From contig NZ_PVNH01000006.1 of the NCBI RefSeq assembly GCF_003001955.1, positions 62,001-126,000 on the forward strand: 64,000 nucleotides of DNA, given 5' to 3'. The position numbers and the translations under genes are program-made. Origin of the DNA: Prauserella shujinwangii (GTDB lineage Bacteria > Actinomycetota > Actinomycetes > Mycobacteriales > Pseudonocardiaceae). The notes beneath the pieces were generated by a model. It did no database searches and was not told the origin of the DNA. It saw nothing but the letters and a program-made list of their open reading frames with translations. This document shows, piece after piece, positions 63,312-64,000 of the stretch; within the stretch, counting starts at the first letter, position 1, and each line of letters begins with the position of its first letter.

Positions 63312-64000
63312 GTGTCGTCGAAACGCGATCTGCTGCAGGCGCACCAGTTTCTCGCTCAGCGCACCACCTCGGCGCTCGTCACCCGCGACCCGGATCCGGA
63401 ACAGCCGCCGTTTCGCCGGCCCGGTGGGGCGGCGCTCGGCAGCATCGTGCTCGCCGTGCTCGCCCTCGCGGGGTTCGCGGTGTTCGGACTGGTCAACCCG
63501 GGCGGCAACTCGGCCTGGCGCGACCGGCCCTCGGTCATCGTCACGAAGGAGACCGGCGCGCGCTACGTCTACCTTGGCGGGACACTGCATCCCGTGCCGA
63601 ACTACGTCTCGGCACTGCTGGCGCTGGGTGAGCATGCCGAGACGGTCTCGGTGTCGAGCGACTCGCTGCTGGGCGTACCGCGCGGAGCGCGGATCGGGAT
63701 TCCCGACGCGCCCGACGCCCTGCCCGGCAGGGACAAGCTGCTCACCGGCGGCTGGAGTCTCTGCTCCCGCCCCGTGCCCGACGAGACCGGGCAGGGCACG
63801 GAGGCGTCGGTCCTGCTGGTCGGCGAGGGCGCGCGCGGCGGCAGGCCGGTCGGCGAGGCCGCCGTACACGTCGAAGTCCCCGACACCGGGGAGCAGTACC
63901 TGATCTCCGGCGGCTACCGGCACCGCATCGGCCATCCGGGCCCGGTGGCCGTCGGGCTCTCGCTGCAGTCCGAGCCCACGGTGCGCACCAGCATGCCGCT
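63312..64000 (+). CDS. eccB: EccB type VII secretion component (3' end beyond window)
   Basis: The first 229 residues of EccB. The family N-terminus KRDLLQAHQFLAQRTTSALV is followed by a membrane helix (LGSIVLAVLALAGFAVFGLV) and the extracytoplasmic repeat domain beginning VIVTKETGARYVYLGGTLHP and VPNYVSALLAL, with the SLCSRP cysteine. The start is GTG 63312. EccC and the mycosin protease are expected downstream but lie outside the window. Confidence 0.93.
   Translation, partial: MSSKRDLLQAHQFLAQRTTSALVTRDPDPEQPPFRRPGGAALGSIVLAVLALAGFAVFGLVNPGGNSAWRDRPSVIVTKETGARYVYLGGTLHPVPNYVSALLALGEHAETVSVSSDSLLGVPRGARIGIPDAPDALPGRDKLLTGGWSLCSRPVPDETGQGTEASVLLVGEGARGGRPVGEAAVHVEVPDTGEQYLISGGYRHRIGHPGPVAVGLSLQSEPTVRTSMP

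Overview
High-GC actinomycete DNA (roughly 70% G+C, GTG/TTG starts, overlapping ATGA/GTGA/TGATG gene junctions). A type VII (ESX) secretion locus, PPOX-fold F420-type enzymes and mycothiol-type enzymes point to a mycolyl/Pseudonocardiaceae-like soil actinomycete; an Amycolatopsis-type genome would fit, but this is inference. No tRNA, rRNA or CRISPR was seen. The window opens inside a minus-strand flavin monooxygenase and closes inside eccB.

Region 1 (1 to about 23.7 kb) is a specialised-metabolite cluster that builds two different aminohydroxybenzoates. The plus-strand operon 1572-9249 carries a dedicated aspartate kinase, a GriI-type aldolase and a GriH-type dehydroquinate-synthase-II homologue (the 3-amino-4-hydroxybenzoate route), then an amidohydrolase, an AMP-forming acyl ligase, a flavin monooxygenase and an O-methyltransferase. 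The minus-strand operon 19855-15162 carries PhzE-, DAHP synthase-, DhbA- and PhzD-like genes but no PhzA/B, F or G; this is the shunt from chorismate to 3-hydroxyanthranilate. A third unit (9877-14062) adds a cation/H+ antiporter, a flavin-dependent halogenase and a berberine-bridge-type oxidase. The ligase/amidohydrolase pair recalls the pair that closes the benzoxazole ring in nataxazole biosynthesis, so a halogenated, methylated benzoxazole-like or related dimer of aminohydroxybenzoates is the best guess. A LAL-type LuxR regulator (20020-22857) and a stand-alone aspartokinase-like ACT protein sit at the right edge. An 18-bp inverted repeat (ATCACG-N6-CGTGAT) recurs in the promoter gaps of this region and probably defines the regulon.

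Region 2 (24-29.7 kb) has two convergent orphan response regulators with degenerate receiver domains, followed by a three-gene operon: ThiG-like 2-thiosugar synthase, MFS exporter, and GT20 (trehalose-6-phosphate synthase-like) glycosyltransferase. The two enzymes match the BexX/BexG2 logic that makes 2-thiotrehalose-6-phosphate in BE-7585A biosynthesis, here without any angucycline genes nearby.

Region 3 (29.7-42.3 kb) is mostly housekeeping or stress genes: TerC with a yybP-ykoY manganese riboswitch and a coupled microprotein, Sua5/TsaC, a TetR-DsbA-maleylpyruvate isomerase operon, a large STAND/LuxR regulator, an NAD-binding reductase, a membrane-PPOX fusion, a cytochrome P450 and a decayed IS3-family transposase.

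Region 4 (42.3-64 kb) is a type VII secretion locus: small ESX-like proteins and a candidate substrate, a SARP-EccE-LuxR-EccA-like operon, two paralogous OmpR regulators with one histidine kinase, a secreted fibronectin-III protein with a MoxR/DUF58/transglutaminase-like operon, a predicted pseudokinase, EccD and the start of EccB.
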